From assembly GCF_003350325.1 (NCBI RefSeq), contig NZ_QLYZ01000018.1, forward strand, positions 1 to 64,000: a stretch of 64,000 nt of DNA, in the 5' to 3' direction. Within the stretch, counting starts at the first letter, position 1; each line of letters starts with the position of its first letter. Source of the stretch: Vibrio rhodolitus. Its GTDB lineage: Bacteria > Pseudomonadota > Gammaproteobacteria > Enterobacterales > Vibrionaceae. Both the position numbers and the translations under genes were made by a program. Shown one piece after another: positions 9,014 to 17,961 of this stretch. The notes under the pieces are model-generated. The model made no database searches and was not told the DNA's origin. It saw only the letters and a list, made by a program, of their open reading frames with translations.

Positions 9014-10375
9014 TTAGCAGATAACTTTAATTGCCAAACCACCTTGAGAAGTTTCGCGGTATTTCGCGTTCATATCTTTACCAGTTTCTAGCATCGTCTC
9101 GATAACTTTATCTAGAGATACTGTTGGTGCAGATGAACGACGAAGTGCCATGCGCGTTGAGTTGATTGCTTTTACTGCAGCAATACCGTTACGCTCGATA
9201 CATGGTACTTGAACCTGACCAGCAACTGGGTCACAAGTTAGACCTAGGTTATGCTCCATCGCGATTTCAGCCGCCATACATACTTGCTCTGGGCTACCGC
9301 CCATAAGCTCAGCAAGACCAGCCGCCGCCATAGAACATGCTACGCCAACTTCGCCCTGACAGCCTACTTCAGCACCAGAGATAGAAGCGTTACGCTTGTA
9401 AAGACCACCGATCGCGCCAGAAGCTGCGAAGTAACGGATGTAATCTTTTTCAGTTACGGTTTGGATGAACTTGTCGTAGTACGCTAGAACAGCAGGGATG
9501 ATGCCACATGCGCCGTTAGTTGGAGCCGTTACAACACGACCGCCAGCTGCGTTTTCTTCGTTAACTGCGAAAGCAAACATGTTTACCCAGTCTACAACTG
9601 CCATTGGATCGTTAGAGGTTTTCTCTGACGTTAGTAGCTGTTGACGCAGTGCTGCTGCACGGCGAGGTACACGTAGTGGTCCAGGTAGAATACCTTCTGT
9701 ATTCATACCACGATCCATACCTTCGCGCATTGTTTTCCAAATGTTAGCAAAGTAAGTGCGAGATTCTTCGTCAGAGTGAAGTGCCGCTTGGTTCTTCATT
9801 ACCAAAGTACTGATAGAAAGACCGTGCTCTTTACACTGGTTCACTAGCTCTTCAGCAGTCGTGAATGTGTAAGGAACCTTGATTGGGTTCTCTTCTTCTT
9901 TACCGAAGTTCTCTTCATCGACGATGAAACCACCACCGATTGAGTAATAAGTCTTAGAGTATGCTACTTCGTCATCAATCCACGCGTGGATCTGCATGCC
10001 GTTTTCGTGTAGCGATAAGTTAGTAGTATGGAAGTTCATACCACCATCTTTAGGGAACGATACTGTGTGACAGTGCATGCCAACAGGAAGGCGCTCAGTT
10101 TCTTCTACGCGAGCAATAAAGCCCGGAATAGAGTCGATATCTACTTTCTCAGGGGTATTGCCAGCAAGACCCATGATGATAGCGATGTCTGTGTGGTGAC
10201 CTTTCCCTGTCAGTGATAGTGATCCATAAACGTCAACGGTGATTTTAGTGATGTCGCGCAATTTTCCCATTGAACGAAGATCATCAATAAATTCTTTACC
10301 CGCTTTCATTGGACCAACAGTGTGTGAGCTAGAAGGACCAACGCCGATTTTATAGATGTCAAAAACACTAATCAT
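9014..10375 (-). CDS. sdaA: L-serine ammonia-lyase (serine deaminase), 4Fe-4S
   Basis: Converts L-serine to pyruvate and ammonia in the cytoplasm. 453 residues, matching E. coli SdaA/SdaB. The N-terminal beta domain starts [23 protein letters not shown]; the alpha domain contains cysteines expected to ligate the iron-sulfur cluster ([38 protein letters not shown]). The start at 10375 has a GAGG site 8 bp away; the longer 17-residue extension is not conserved. It lies downstream of sdaC on the same strand, so uptake and breakdown of serine are linked. Confidence 0.95.
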   Translation of the reverse strand: MISVFDIYKIGVGPSSSHTVGPMKAGKEFIDDLRSMGKLRDITKITVDVYGSLSLTGKGHHTDIAIIMGLAGNTPEKVDIDSIPGFIARVEETERLPVGMHCHTVSFPKDGGMNFHTTNLSLHENGMQIHAWIDDEVAYSKTYYSIGGGFIVDEENFGKEEENPIKVPYTFTTAEELVNQCKEHGLSISTLVMKNQAALHSDEESRTYFANIWKTMREGMDRGMNTEGILPGPLRVPRRAAALRQQLLTSEKTSNDPMAVVDWVNMFAFAVNEENAAGGRVVTAPTNGACGIIPAVLAYYDKFIQTVTEKDYIRYFAASGAIGGLYKRNASISGAEVGCQGEVGVACSMAAAGLAELMGGSPEQVCMAAEIAMEHNLGLTCDPVAGQVQVPCIERNGIAAVKAINSTRMALRRSSAPTVSLDKVIETMLETGKDMNAKYRETSQGGLAIKVIC

Positions 10376-10392
10376 ATCGATTACCTCATAAG

Positions 10393-10419
10393 TAAGCCTC
10401 CCGTCAAAAGGGAGGCTTA
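10393..10419 (-). terminator. Intercistronic hairpin between sdaC and sdaA
   Basis: Perfect 10-bp stem TAAGCCTCCC (10393-10402) and GGGAGGCTTA (10410-10419). There is no strong T-run; the sdaA ribosome-binding site GAGG follows it closely. It is likely a partial terminator, an RNA-stability element, or a processing point that sets the sdaC:sdaA ratio. A weaker TACCAG/CTGGTA hairpin is at 10446-10466. Confidence 0.5.
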
Positions 10420-10467
10420 ATTTCATTATACTTTTTTGCTTTAGCTACCAGTTATAAGGGCTGGTAA

Positions 10468-11721
10468 TTAAAGAGCGCCGTAGATTACAGAAGTAATCGC
10501 TGCAAGACCACAGATAACTGTGAAAAGCTGTACAGGTGCTGAAGTTTTGTACTTAGCCATTGCTGGTACTTTGTGCATCGCGAATACAGGTAGGATGAAC
10601 AGGATAGCCGCGATCATTGGTGCGCCCATTGTTTCAATCATGCCTAGGATGCTTGGGTTAACAATTGCAACGATCCAAGTAGTGATAACGATGAAGATTA
10701 GAGAACCTTTCTCGATCTTGCTTACCGGAGTAGAAGAACGAGATTTGATTAGACCTACTAGACCTTCGTGTGCACCTAGGAAGTGACCGAAGTAGCTAGA
10801 AGTAATCGCAGCGAAAGCAACAACAGGACCCATGTAAGAGATGATTGGGTTGTCGTGTACGTTAGCTAGGTAAGATAGTACAGAGATGTTTTGCTCTTGT
10901 GCCATTGCTAGTTGCTCTGGAGATAGAGATAGAACAACAGAGAACACGAAGAACATAACGAAGCCCATTAGCATCATCGCAGCGCCACCAGTGATAGCGT
11001 CAGTTTTCTTAACTGCGTCGTCACCGAAGTTCATGCGTTGTTCTTTTGAGAACTGAGAGATAACAGGGCTGTGGTTGAATGAGAACACGATGATTGGAAT
11101 TGCTAGCCAAACAACTACAGGCATAGAGCTGAAGTCTGGTGCAACTGACATCATTGAAGTGTTCCAATCAGGAATTAGGAATACAGATAGAGCTAGTAGG
11201 ATGAATACTAGTGGGTAAACCATCGCTGAAGTTGCTTTCAGCATTAGCTCTTTACCGAATACTACGCCCGCAGTCATCGCAAGGATAAGCGCGCCAGAAA
11301 GTAGCCAGCGAGGAATTGATTCCATACCCATTTGGTTAACTAGGAAAGAGTCAACCGTGTTAGTGATACCAACACCGTAGATAAGAACGATAGGGTAAAT
11401 AGCGAAGAAGTAAGCGAAAGTGATTAGGTTCGCGCCAGTTTTACCGAAGTGTTCTTCAACAGTATCAGTGATGTCTGCTTCTGGGTTCTTTGCAGAAAGA
11501 ACGAAACGAGCTAGTGATTTGTGTGCAAACCAAGTCATTGGTGCTGCAATTAGAGCAAGAACAACTAGAGGCCAGAAACCGCCAGCACCTGCTTTGATAG
11601 GTAGGAATAGTACACCTGCACCTACCGCAGTACCGAATAGTGATAGACACCAAGTGAAGTCTTTGTAAGTAAACTTACTAGACGATTGCTCAGCCGCAGC
11701 TGAAGTAGTAGTAGAGTTCAT
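10468..11721 (-). CDS. sdaC: Serine/proton symporter (HAAAP family)
   Basis: Inner-membrane serine importer of the hydroxy/aromatic amino acid permease family. About 417 residues with about 11 hydrophobic segments, the first after a Ser/Thr-rich N terminus. The motif GTAVGAGVLFLPIKAG in the first helix, VFSFNHSPVIS in the middle and NPSILGMIETMGAP near the end agree closely with E. coli SdaC. Start choice is uncertain: ATGs at 11736 and 11721 are both possible and neither has a strong ribosome site. The region 11722-12022 upstream carries the promoter; I see small inverted repeats (ACGTG-CTA-CACGT at 11866-11878 and GCGTTTG/CAAACGC at 11950-11966) but no nameable operator. Confidence 0.93.
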   Translation of the reverse strand: MNSTTTSAAAEQSSSKFTYKDFTWCLSLFGTAVGAGVLFLPIKAGAGGFWPLVVLALIAAPMTWFAHKSLARFVLSAKNPEADITDTVEEHFGKTGANLITFAYFFAIYPIVLIYGVGITNTVDSFLVNQMGMESIPRWLLSGALILAMTAGVVFGKELMLKATSAMVYPLVFILLALSVFLIPDWNTSMMSVAPDFSSMPVVVWLAIPIIVFSFNHSPVISQFSKEQRMNFGDDAVKKTDAITGGAAMMLMGFVMFFVFSVVLSLSPEQLAMAQEQNISVLSYLANVHDNPIISYMGPVVAFAAITSSYFGHFLGAHEGLVGLIKSRSSTPVSKIEKGSLIFIVITTWIVAIVNPSILGMIETMGAPMIAAILFILPVFAMHKVPAMAKYKTSAPVQLFTVICGLAAITSVIYGAL

Positions 11722-12022
11722 ATTTGGGATACTCATTTTTTGGGAACAGGAAATAAGTCGGGTGCAATTCTGCAAGAAAGAATTACATAAAAATTAGATC
11801 TAAATCATAAAACGATGGGGATGCGCTAATGATATTCCAAAAAGGAGTTTTTTGTCACGAAAATGACGTGCTACACGTGATTTTTCTTAATGCCTCGCAT
11901 TAGAAAAACTTATTAAAATGATGAGCTGTATTTATTTTGTTCATAGCAAGCGTTTGCGTCAAACGCCCGTTTTAACCGTATGAAATGTCAAAAAGAGACT
12001 AAATTCGCGAAGTGAATTATTT

Positions 12023-12622
12023 TTATACTAGTTGCGCTTGTAATGCTTGAATGATTTGTGCCGTCATCCCCCAAATAAAGTGCTGACCGTAGTTGATACC
12101 GAACACCTTATGCTGATCTTGGTTGATAAAAAACGTACTACTTTTGAGCTGTTGCGGATCTAAAATAATCTCAAGTGGCACCTCAAACACCTCATCGACT
12201 TCGTTTTGGTCGATACGAGTTTGGTAGTCTGCTTGAATAAAAGCTAAATAGGGTGTGACAGAAAAACGGCTAATGGTTGGTAACGCCGCCATTTGCCCAA
12301 AAACGTCAATTTTGTTGGCTGTAACGCCAATTTCTTCAAACGTCTCACGCAACACAGTTTGCATTAAAGAGTTATCACTTGGCTCAAACTTGCCACCAGG
12401 AAAACTAACCTGCCCGGGATGATGCTTTAAGTGGTTAGCCCGTTTAGTAAATAGCACGTGCAGTGCGCCATCTCGTTCAACAAACCCTATTAAAACGGCG
12501 GCTTTGCGCAGGGGTGTATCTTGCAACAACGCGAGCCGTCTTAGCGAACCTTCATGGTATGGAACTGGTTGCTTAAATTGAAAGTGTTGAATTAACGCAT
12601 CTCGACTGGTGGGTAAGCGCAC
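12023..12622 (-). CDS. CoA pyrophosphatase, NUDIX family (NudL/YeaB-like)
   Basis: 199-residue NUDIX hydrolase of the UPF0035/NudL group, which cleaves CoA and its derivatives to phosphopantetheine and 3',5'-ADP. The NudL-specific preamble LFTKRANHLKHHPGQVSFPGG leads straight into the NUDIX box, whose key residues are in RETFEEIGV; the usual first glutamate of the box is aspartate, as in E. coli NudL. The start is GTG at 12622, supported by GGGAGG upstream. It is followed after 100 bp by the divergent H-NOX gene. Confidence 0.87.
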   Translation of the reverse strand: MRLPTSRDALIQHFQFKQPVPYHEGSLRRLALLQDTPLRKAAVLIGFVERDGALHVLFTKRANHLKHHPGQVSFPGGKFEPSDNSLMQTVLRETFEEIGVTANKIDVFGQMAALPTISRFSVTPYLAFIQADYQTRIDQNEVDEVFEVPLEIILDPQQLKSSTFFINQDQHKVFGINYGQHFIWGMTAQIIQALQAQLV

Positions 12623-12722
12623 AATTCCTCCCGTATCTATTTGAAAAAGCCGTTTTTATGGATCATGCTTTGAGTTGTGAGCATCGAAACTTTACTTGGG
12701 TATAACATAAAAAGGCGGTCAG

Positions 12723-13262
12723 ATGAAAGGAATCATATTTACCGAGTTTATGGACTTGGTTGAAGATAAATTTGGCTTAGAAGTGTTGGATCAGGTGTTG
12801 GATGGTGCCGGTGACGAGGGAGTATATACCGCCGTTGGAAGCTATGATCATCGTGATTTGGTTAAACTTATCGTCAAACTGAGTGAAATCACCGAGCTTC
12901 CACCGGAAACACTACAACAAGTGTTTGGCCAATCAGTATTTAATAACCTTTATTCCACGTTACCTAATTCTGCTAGTTTGCACGAGTGTAAGAACAGCTT
13001 CCAATTTGTCCGTTTAGTGGAAGATTACATCCATATCGAGGTCAAAAAGCTCTATCCAGAAGCAAATCCACCTAAGTTTGAGTTTATCTCTGAAAGTGAA
13101 ACCGAACTGGTTTTTGATTATAAAAGCGCGCGCTGTATGTCGCATGTGTGTTTAGGGTTAGTGCAGGGCTGTGCCGATCACTTTAACGAGCAACTGGAAA
13201 TCGCGATGGATGATCAATCCTCCAACAACAGCCATGTTCGTTTTCATCTCACGCTAGTGTGA
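12723..13262 (+). CDS. hnoX: H-NOX haem nitric-oxide sensor
   Basis: 179-residue haem-NO-binding domain protein (HNOB), cytoplasmic. It begins MKGIIFTEFMDLVE. The proximal haem ligand is His104 in DYIHIEVKKLYP, followed by ANPPKF, and the haem-propionate-binding YxSxR motif is YKSAR (133-137). These are the defining residues of the family. No distal tyrosine is obvious, which fits an NO-selective rather than oxygen-binding type. It lies 45 bp upstream of a hybrid kinase; in Vibrio harveyi the equivalent pair (H-NOX/HqsK) feeds NO signals into quorum sensing. AAGGCGG precedes the ATG. Confidence 0.94.
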   Translation: MKGIIFTEFMDLVEDKFGLEVLDQVLDGAGDEGVYTAVGSYDHRDLVKLIVKLSEITELPPETLQQVFGQSVFNNLYSTLPNSASLHECKNSFQFVRLVEDYIHIEVKKLYPEANPPKFEFISESETELVFDYKSARCMSHVCLGLVQGCADHFNEQLEIAMDDQSSNNSHVRFHLTLV

Positions 13263-13307
13263 TAAGGAAGAGATGCTTAGGAACAAATTGAGTAGTCGAG
13301 TAAAGCA

Positions 13308-14996
13308 ATGACCAATAGTGCTCTGGAAAGGAAAATCGCTCGAGAAAAAGCCTCACGTAAGCAGGCTGAGATGCTATTGGAACAAAAAAGCTTGGAGCTG
13401 TACGAGGCTAATCAACAACTTAAGCTGGTGCTCGACCAATTAGAAAACCAAAACCTCAAAGGATTGCAAAAGCTTGAGTTAGAAGGTTATATCAGCGCCT
13501 CTCTTATCCACTTTGGACGTTCATTTTTAAGCCGCACATTAGATGATGGATTGCTGTCGAGCTTTGTTGAGCGTGTCAAAGCTTGTAAGTTACTCAGCGA
13601 CGTTGGCTTATACCTAAAGCCTGACTTACTTCCCAGTGTTATTGCGACAGAATTTGGTTCATATTCCTATCAAGCTCCACTGGTGAAAAGCGCCAAACCT
13701 AAGTGGGAGGGAAATCGACTATCTCTGCCGTTAAAAATTGAACGTGGAATGGTGGGAGAGTTCACCGTCGACATTGAGCCCAATGATATCGAGCTCGACT
13801 TTATTCAAAGTCAGATGGAGCTGGTTGTTGAGCTGATTTGTAGTGCGATTAGTCGCCAACTGATGGTGACCAAAACTCAAATGGCGCGCAAGCGTGCTGA
13901 AGAATCTGAAAGGGCGACTAAAGAGTTCGTGGCGATGATAAACCACGAGCTGCGCACGCCGCTTAATGGTCTTCTGGGTAGCGCTGAACTGCTCTCTGAT
14001 ACCCCACTTAACCCAGATCAACGTACCATGTTGGTCAACCTTACTCATTCAGGCGATCTGCTGCGTCATATCATCAATGACCTGCTTGATTTCAGTAAAA
14101 TAAGTGCCGGGATGATGGAGCTTTTCCCCAGCAAGTTCACTTGGCATGAAATGAAGCAAATGCTAGAGGGGATTTTTTCGCCCAAAGCGCAAGAAAAGCA
14201 GATCCTATTTCTAATCGAAGAAGCCACATCAATGCCACCAGCCTTTGTCGGTGATTTTGAGCGTATTAGCCAGATCTTGGTTAACTTGATTGGTAATGCG
14301 GTGAAGTTCACTGCCTCCGGTAAGGTTGAAGTGGTGGCGAGTTGGCACGAGACAGAGCTACAAGTTACGGTGACTGATACCGGTTGTGGAATAGAAGCAC
14401 GTGCACAAGAGCGATTGTTCGATCCCTTTGTTCAAGCAGATAGAACCGCAAAGCGAACCTATGAAGGAACAGGCTTGGGGCTGGCTATTTGTAAAAATTT
14501 AGTTGAGTTGATGGCAGGTAGTATCAAGCTAGAGAGTGAAGTAGGTGTTGGCAGTGAGTTTACTATTGTTTTACCGCTTGAAACTGCAAGTGTAGCCGTT
14601 ATTCGCGATGGTCAAAACGAGCAGGAGCAACGTGCGCTCGATAGCCTCGCTATTTTGGTGGTCGATGATATTCGCATGAACCAAATCATTATTAACCAGA
14701 TGCTGAAAAAACTCTCGATTGTGCCAGATACCGCAGTAAATGGGCTTGAAGCGTTAAAGGCAGTAGAACAGGGCAGTTACGATTTGATCTTTATGGATTG
14801 TCGTATGCCGGAAATGGATGGCTTTGAGGCTACCAGCTATTTAAGAGAACACAATTATACTCGACCGATTGTAGCGCTTACCGCTGGTACCACCTTGGAA
14901 GAGCGTGAAAAGTGCATCGATAGTGGAATGGATGATATTTTGACTAAGCCGTATACCGCGGCGGATCTTAAATCGATGATTGAGAAGTGGGTGTGA
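13308..14996 (+). CDS. H-NOX-associated hybrid histidine kinase (HqsK/HnoK-like)
   Basis: 562 residues, cytoplasmic with no membrane segment. An N-terminal coiled coil (1-60) is followed by a globular region (65-190) that presumably docks H-NOX. Next come HisKA with phospho-accepting H213 in FVAMINHELRTPLNG, HATPase_c with N-box NLIGNAVKF (about 327-335), DTGCGI and GTGLGLAI, and a receiver domain (447-560) with acidic DD, D497 in FMDCRMPEMDG, and K547 in TKPY. The predicted partner is the preceding H-NOX. A hybrid kinase needs a phosphotransfer protein; in V. harveyi HqsK signals to LuxU. That link is inference here. No good ribosome site is seen, so translation may be coupled to hnoX. Confidence 0.92.
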   Translation: MTNSALERKIAREKASRKQAEMLLEQKSLELYEANQQLKLVLDQLENQNLKGLQKLELEGYISASLIHFGRSFLSRTLDDGLLSSFVERVKACKLLSDVGLYLKPDLLPSVIATEFGSYSYQAPLVKSAKPKWEGNRLSLPLKIERGMVGEFTVDIEPNDIELDFIQSQMELVVELICSAISRQLMVTKTQMARKRAEESERATKEFVAMINHELRTPLNGLLGSAELLSDTPLNPDQRTMLVNLTHSGDLLRHIINDLLDFSKISAGMMELFPSKFTWHEMKQMLEGIFSPKAQEKQILFLIEEATSMPPAFVGDFERISQILVNLIGNAVKFTASGKVEVVASWHETELQVTVTDTGCGIEARAQERLFDPFVQADRTAKRTYEGTGLGLAICKNLVELMAGSIKLESEVGVGSEFTIVLPLETASVAVIRDGQNEQEQRALDSLAILVVDDIRMNQIIINQMLKKLSIVPDTAVNGLEALKAVEQGSYDLIFMDCRMPEMDGFEATSYLREHNYTRPIVALTAGTTLEEREKCIDSGMDDILTKPYTAADLKSMIEKWV

Positions 14997-15044
14997 TGTT
15001 TCACTTTTTTGAGTATCGATACTTTCTTAGTCAACATACAGTGG

Positions 15045-15278
15045 TATGTCCTGCTTTAAGCCTCATCGCTATCTTTGTTTTTTATGTCAGCAGTCCAGTT
15101 ACTCTTTGTCTTGCCAAAGAGTAACCAGAAAAGCGCTTTTGGCTCACTGATGTTGTCCGGTCGGTTTTAGGTGTTCCCGACACCGAAAACCTAAAAATAC
15201 ATCCTGTATTTTTACCTAGTGGTTCACTTCTCTTATGCTTAATTCTGGCAGTTCCTTTTGTAGGGACAGACGCAATAA
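15045..15278 (+). repeat. Three-hairpin intergenic repeat, copy A
   Basis: First of four copies. From TATGTCCTGC (15045) it holds hairpin 1 (GTTACTCTTTG 15098-15108 with CAAAGAGTAAC 15115-15125), hairpin 2 (GGTTTTAGGTGT 15163-15174 with ACACCGAAAACC 15180-15191) and hairpin 3 (TAAAAATAC 15192-15200 with GTATTTTTA 15206-15214), then a less conserved tail. The direct orientation and near identity to copies B and C are read straight from the sequence. Confidence 0.9.
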
Positions 15279-15433
15279 GCCCTTTCAGAAATGCAATGTA
15301 AGCTTACTGGCTTTAGATGGGATGTGGCGTTGACGATGAGGGTATAGAGGCGCATGCTTTTTAATCCGCGCAGAGCAAGGTTGGATCTGGTCAAGATTGT
15401 TCTGTGGCATGCATCTATCGAAAGGGCGAACAC

Positions 15434-15634
15434 ATGAACAAAATTTTTCTGCTAGTTATGGGGCTACTTTTTACCAGCCGACTGTTTGCCAGTATCGGTC
15501 CGCATGTTCACCAATTAGAGCATGATGCACCAATTCTTCTTCGTTCTACGCTCATCGTTGGGGTGGCGGTTTATCTAGTTTGGATGGGGCTGAAGTATTT
15601 TAGAAAGGGTAAAGTTTCTTCGGAAAATGAATAG
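15434..15634 (+). CDS. Small membrane protein with signal-like N terminus
   Basis: 66 residues: a hydrophobic N terminus (MNKIFLLVMGLLFTSRLFA, signal-peptide-like), a short loop with two histidines (IGPHVHQLEHD), a second hydrophobic segment (about 33-52), and a charged tail. It may be an exported or two-helix membrane protein. The ATG at 15434 has AAAGGG upstream. It sits alone between repeat copies A and B. Function unknown. Confidence 0.6.
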   Translation: MNKIFLLVMGLLFTSRLFASIGPHVHQLEHDAPILLRSTLIVGVAVYLVWMGLKYFRKGKVSSENE

Positions 15635-15670
15635 CGAGTGGGCGTATTCCAATCTCTGCTCGCTCTTTTG

Positions 15671-15906
15671 TATGTCCTGCTTATCGTTTTATCGCTATCT
15701 TTGCTTTTTATGCAGGTAATCCATTTACTCTTTGTCTTGCCAAAGAGTAACCAGAAAGGCGCTCTGGGTTCACTGATGTTGTCCGGTCGGTTTTAGGTGT
15801 TGCCGACACCGAAAACCTAAAAATACTTCCTGTATTTTTACCTAGTGCGTTACTTCTCTTAGGGATAGTTCTAACTGTTTCTTTTACAAGCACAGATGCG
15901 TTAGTT
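15671..15906 (+). repeat. Three-hairpin intergenic repeat, copy B
   Basis: Second direct copy, from TATGTCCTGC (15671). All three hairpins are present: TTACTCTTTG/CAAAGAGTAA, GGTTTTAGGTGT/ACACCGAAAACC and TAAAAATAC/GTATTTTTA. Differences from copy A lie mainly in loops (TTGCC instead of TCCCG) and in the flanks. Confidence 0.9.
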
Positions 15907-15954
15907 TCTAGCGGTTTGAGTGTTGGTGCTGTGGCATGGGGTTGTTGCATGTCC

Positions 15955-16189
15955 TATGTCCTGCTTATAGCTTTGTCGCTATCTTTGCATTTTATGCAGG
16001 CAGTCCAGTTACTCTTTGTCTTGCCAAAGAGTAACCAGAAAGGCGCTTTTGGTTCATTGGTGTTGTCCGGTCGGTTTTAGGTGTTCCCGGCACCGAAAAC
16101 CTAAAAATACTTCCTGTATTTTTACCTAGTTGAGTTACTTCTTTTAGGTATAGTTCTGGCGATTTCTTTGCAAGTACGGATGCAATAAT
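15955..16189 (+). repeat. Three-hairpin intergenic repeat, copy C
   Basis: Third direct copy, 48 bp after copy B. In hairpin 2 the right arm reads GCACC against GGTGT in the left arm, turning a T-A pair into a T-G wobble that keeps the stem. It ends about 80 bp before the dGTPase-like gene. Confidence 0.9.
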
Positions 16190-16270
16190 TCCTGAAGTAT
16201 GTACTAGTAAGGCTACGTTAATATCTGGTAGAGTGGTTTAACTTTGTTGCATATTTAAAGGGTATAGATC

Positions 16271-17593
16271 ATGGATGAATGGGTAATACGTCAAAGTGAT
16301 AGAAAACGAAATTCGGATACTGAGCACGAGTATTTGTACAGAATAGATCAAAGTAGGGTGATTAACTCCGTAGCTTTTCGTAGGCTTCAATCTAAAACTC
16401 AAGTACACGGTGTTGGTGAATGTGACTTTTTCAGAACTCGATTAACCCATTCAATGGAAGTAGCTCAAGTAGGTAACTCGATAACTCATCGCCTAAAATT
16501 TATTGCCGAACAAAGAGACTGTCCAAGTAAAAAATGGCTCGCACCAATCCCTTTAATTGAAACAATTTGTTTAGCTCATGATTTAGGTCACCCTGCATTC
16601 GGTCACAATGGAGAAAGGACTCTCAACTATTTTCTACATGGTGATGGAGGGTTTGAAGGCAATGGGCAAACATTTCGAATATTAACTAAGCTTGGTGAAT
16701 ATTCGAGCGACTTTGGCTATAACCTCACGCGTCGTACCCTGCTAGGTGTTATCAAGTACCCTGTACTTCATAGCCAGTTGAACCGCCAATACCCAAAATC
16801 AGAAAAAATTGCTGATATAGATATCGGAAATTGGTCACCTCCAAAATGTATTCACGATACAGAAAGCGAAACGCTAGATTGGGTACTAAGCCCATTTACT
16901 GATCGAGATAAGGAGCTATTTACATCTGTTAGAGAAGTAAAAGGTAAGCTGAAATCTCAATTCAAATCGTTTGACACAAGTATCATGGAGTGTGCTGATG
17001 ACATCGCATACGGTATCCATGACCTTGAAGATGCGCTAGTCATGCAGCTTTTACATCGAGATGAAGTATGTGAAAAACTCGCCCATGAACTTGAGGAACT
17101 ATCTATATTCGTTACTAAGCGATGGGGTAGCACTAATAAGAATTACCTTTCGAATAAATTAGCATCTTGTCGCTTAGAAGATACTAAAGCTGCTATTAGC
17201 TGCATTATTAATGCACTAGTAAACGGGACGACAATAAGTAAACAGGATAAGTTCGAAAGTCCACTATTGGATTTCCAGTGTACGATGGATAGTGAAAGAC
17301 AAGAAATACTTGGTTCTTTCAAAGATTTCGTTTACGAGCAAGTAATATCTCAACCTAGTGTTCAAACGCTGGAGTTTAAAGGTCAAAAAATAATTACTGA
17401 TATTTTCTTAGCGCTTAAATCAAAACCGTACGCGCTTTTACCAAAAATTGTTCAAGAGAAATTATCTGAAGAGGCTAGCTTAGATCGTGTAATAGCGGAT
17501 TACATTTCTTCTATGACAGATACGGAAGCGTGTAAGCTGTACCAAAGACTTTTTACTCCAGAACAAGGTTCTATATTTGCTCCGTTAGTCTAA
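16271..17593 (+). CDS. dGTPase-like HD-domain deoxynucleotide triphosphohydrolase
   Basis: 440-residue HD phosphohydrolase of the dGTPase (Dgt) family, which hydrolyses dNTPs to the deoxynucleoside and triphosphate. Near the N terminus it has the family signature SRVINSVAFRRLQSKTQV. The metal-binding HD set is complete: H60 in RLTHSMEV, H103-D104 in LAHDLGHPAFGHNGE and D243/D244 in ECADDIAYGIHDLED. It resembles the Dgt-like proteins of Vibrio and relatives of which some protect against phage by emptying the dNTP pool; defence is an inference here. AAGGG precedes the ATG. It stands alone, flanked by repeat copy C in front and an inverted copy D behind. Confidence 0.9.
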   Translation: MDEWVIRQSDRKRNSDTEHEYLYRIDQSRVINSVAFRRLQSKTQVHGVGECDFFRTRLTHSMEVAQVGNSITHRLKFIAEQRDCPSKKWLAPIPLIETICLAHDLGHPAFGHNGERTLNYFLHGDGGFEGNGQTFRILTKLGEYSSDFGYNLTRRTLLGVIKYPVLHSQLNRQYPKSEKIADIDIGNWSPPKCIHDTESETLDWVLSPFTDRDKELFTSVREVKGKLKSQFKSFDTSIMECADDIAYGIHDLEDALVMQLLHRDEVCEKLAHELEELSIFVTKRWGSTNKNYLSNKLASCRLEDTKAAISCIINALVNGTTISKQDKFESPLLDFQCTMDSERQEILGSFKDFVYEQVISQPSVQTLEFKGQKIITDIFLALKSKPYALLPKIVQEKLSEEASLDRVIADYISSMTDTEACKLYQRLFTPEQGSIFAPLV

Positions 17594-17694
17594 GTTTATC
17601 GCGATTATTTCAGAGAAACTAAGCTTTTTAATGAATTATAACCTGTTATAAGTAACGGATATTAATAGTTTACTAGCCAATACAACCGCAAGAA

Positions 17695-17868
17695 TAGGCA
17701 AAAATACAGGACGTATTTTTAGGTTTTCGGCGTCGGGAACGCCTAAAACCGGCCGGACAAAGGCAAAGATACAAAAGCGAGTTTCTGGTTACTCTTTGGC
17801 AAGACAAAGAGTAACTGGCCCGCTGGTATTGAGCGTAAAGAGAACTTCAACACTTAAAGCGGGACAAA
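17695..17868 (-). repeat. Three-hairpin intergenic repeat, copy D (inverted)
   Basis: Fourth copy, in the opposite orientation, downstream of the dGTPase-like gene. Read on the minus strand, hairpin 2 is GGTTTTAGGCGT with ACGCCGAAAACC: compared with copy A both sides of one pair changed (T-A to C-G), so pairing is kept. Hairpins 1 and 3 are also intact. Confidence 0.88.
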
Positions 17869-17909
17869 CCACCGCGCTCATCTCAAAACATACTGATTTT
17901 ACAAAAGAG

Positions 17910-17929
17910 ATTCCCGCTTCCACGGGAAT
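17910..17929. repeat. Short extragenic palindrome
   Basis: ATTCCCG (17910-17916) and CGGGAAT (17923-17929) around CTTCCA. It resembles the GATTCCCGC..GCGGGAATG extragenic palindromes scattered in many gamma-proteobacterial genomes. It lies 33 bp past the pabB stop and may act as its terminator hairpin. Confidence 0.5.
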
Positions 17930-17961
17930 GACAGGGTAGGATATGAAAGGGAAAAACCCCC

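Noticed and set aside
15239..15950. Minus-strand ORFs inside repeat copies A and B (15239-15433, 15708-15950)
   Set aside because: They follow the repeat unit rather than a gene, have no ribosome sites, and their translations change with each copy.
15045..17868. The repeats as a CRISPR array or integron attC sites
   Set aside because: The units are about 190-230 bp, unevenly spaced, one is inverted, and none has the short repeat-spacer pattern or the GTTRRRY-type core of attC sites. No integrase or cas gene is present.
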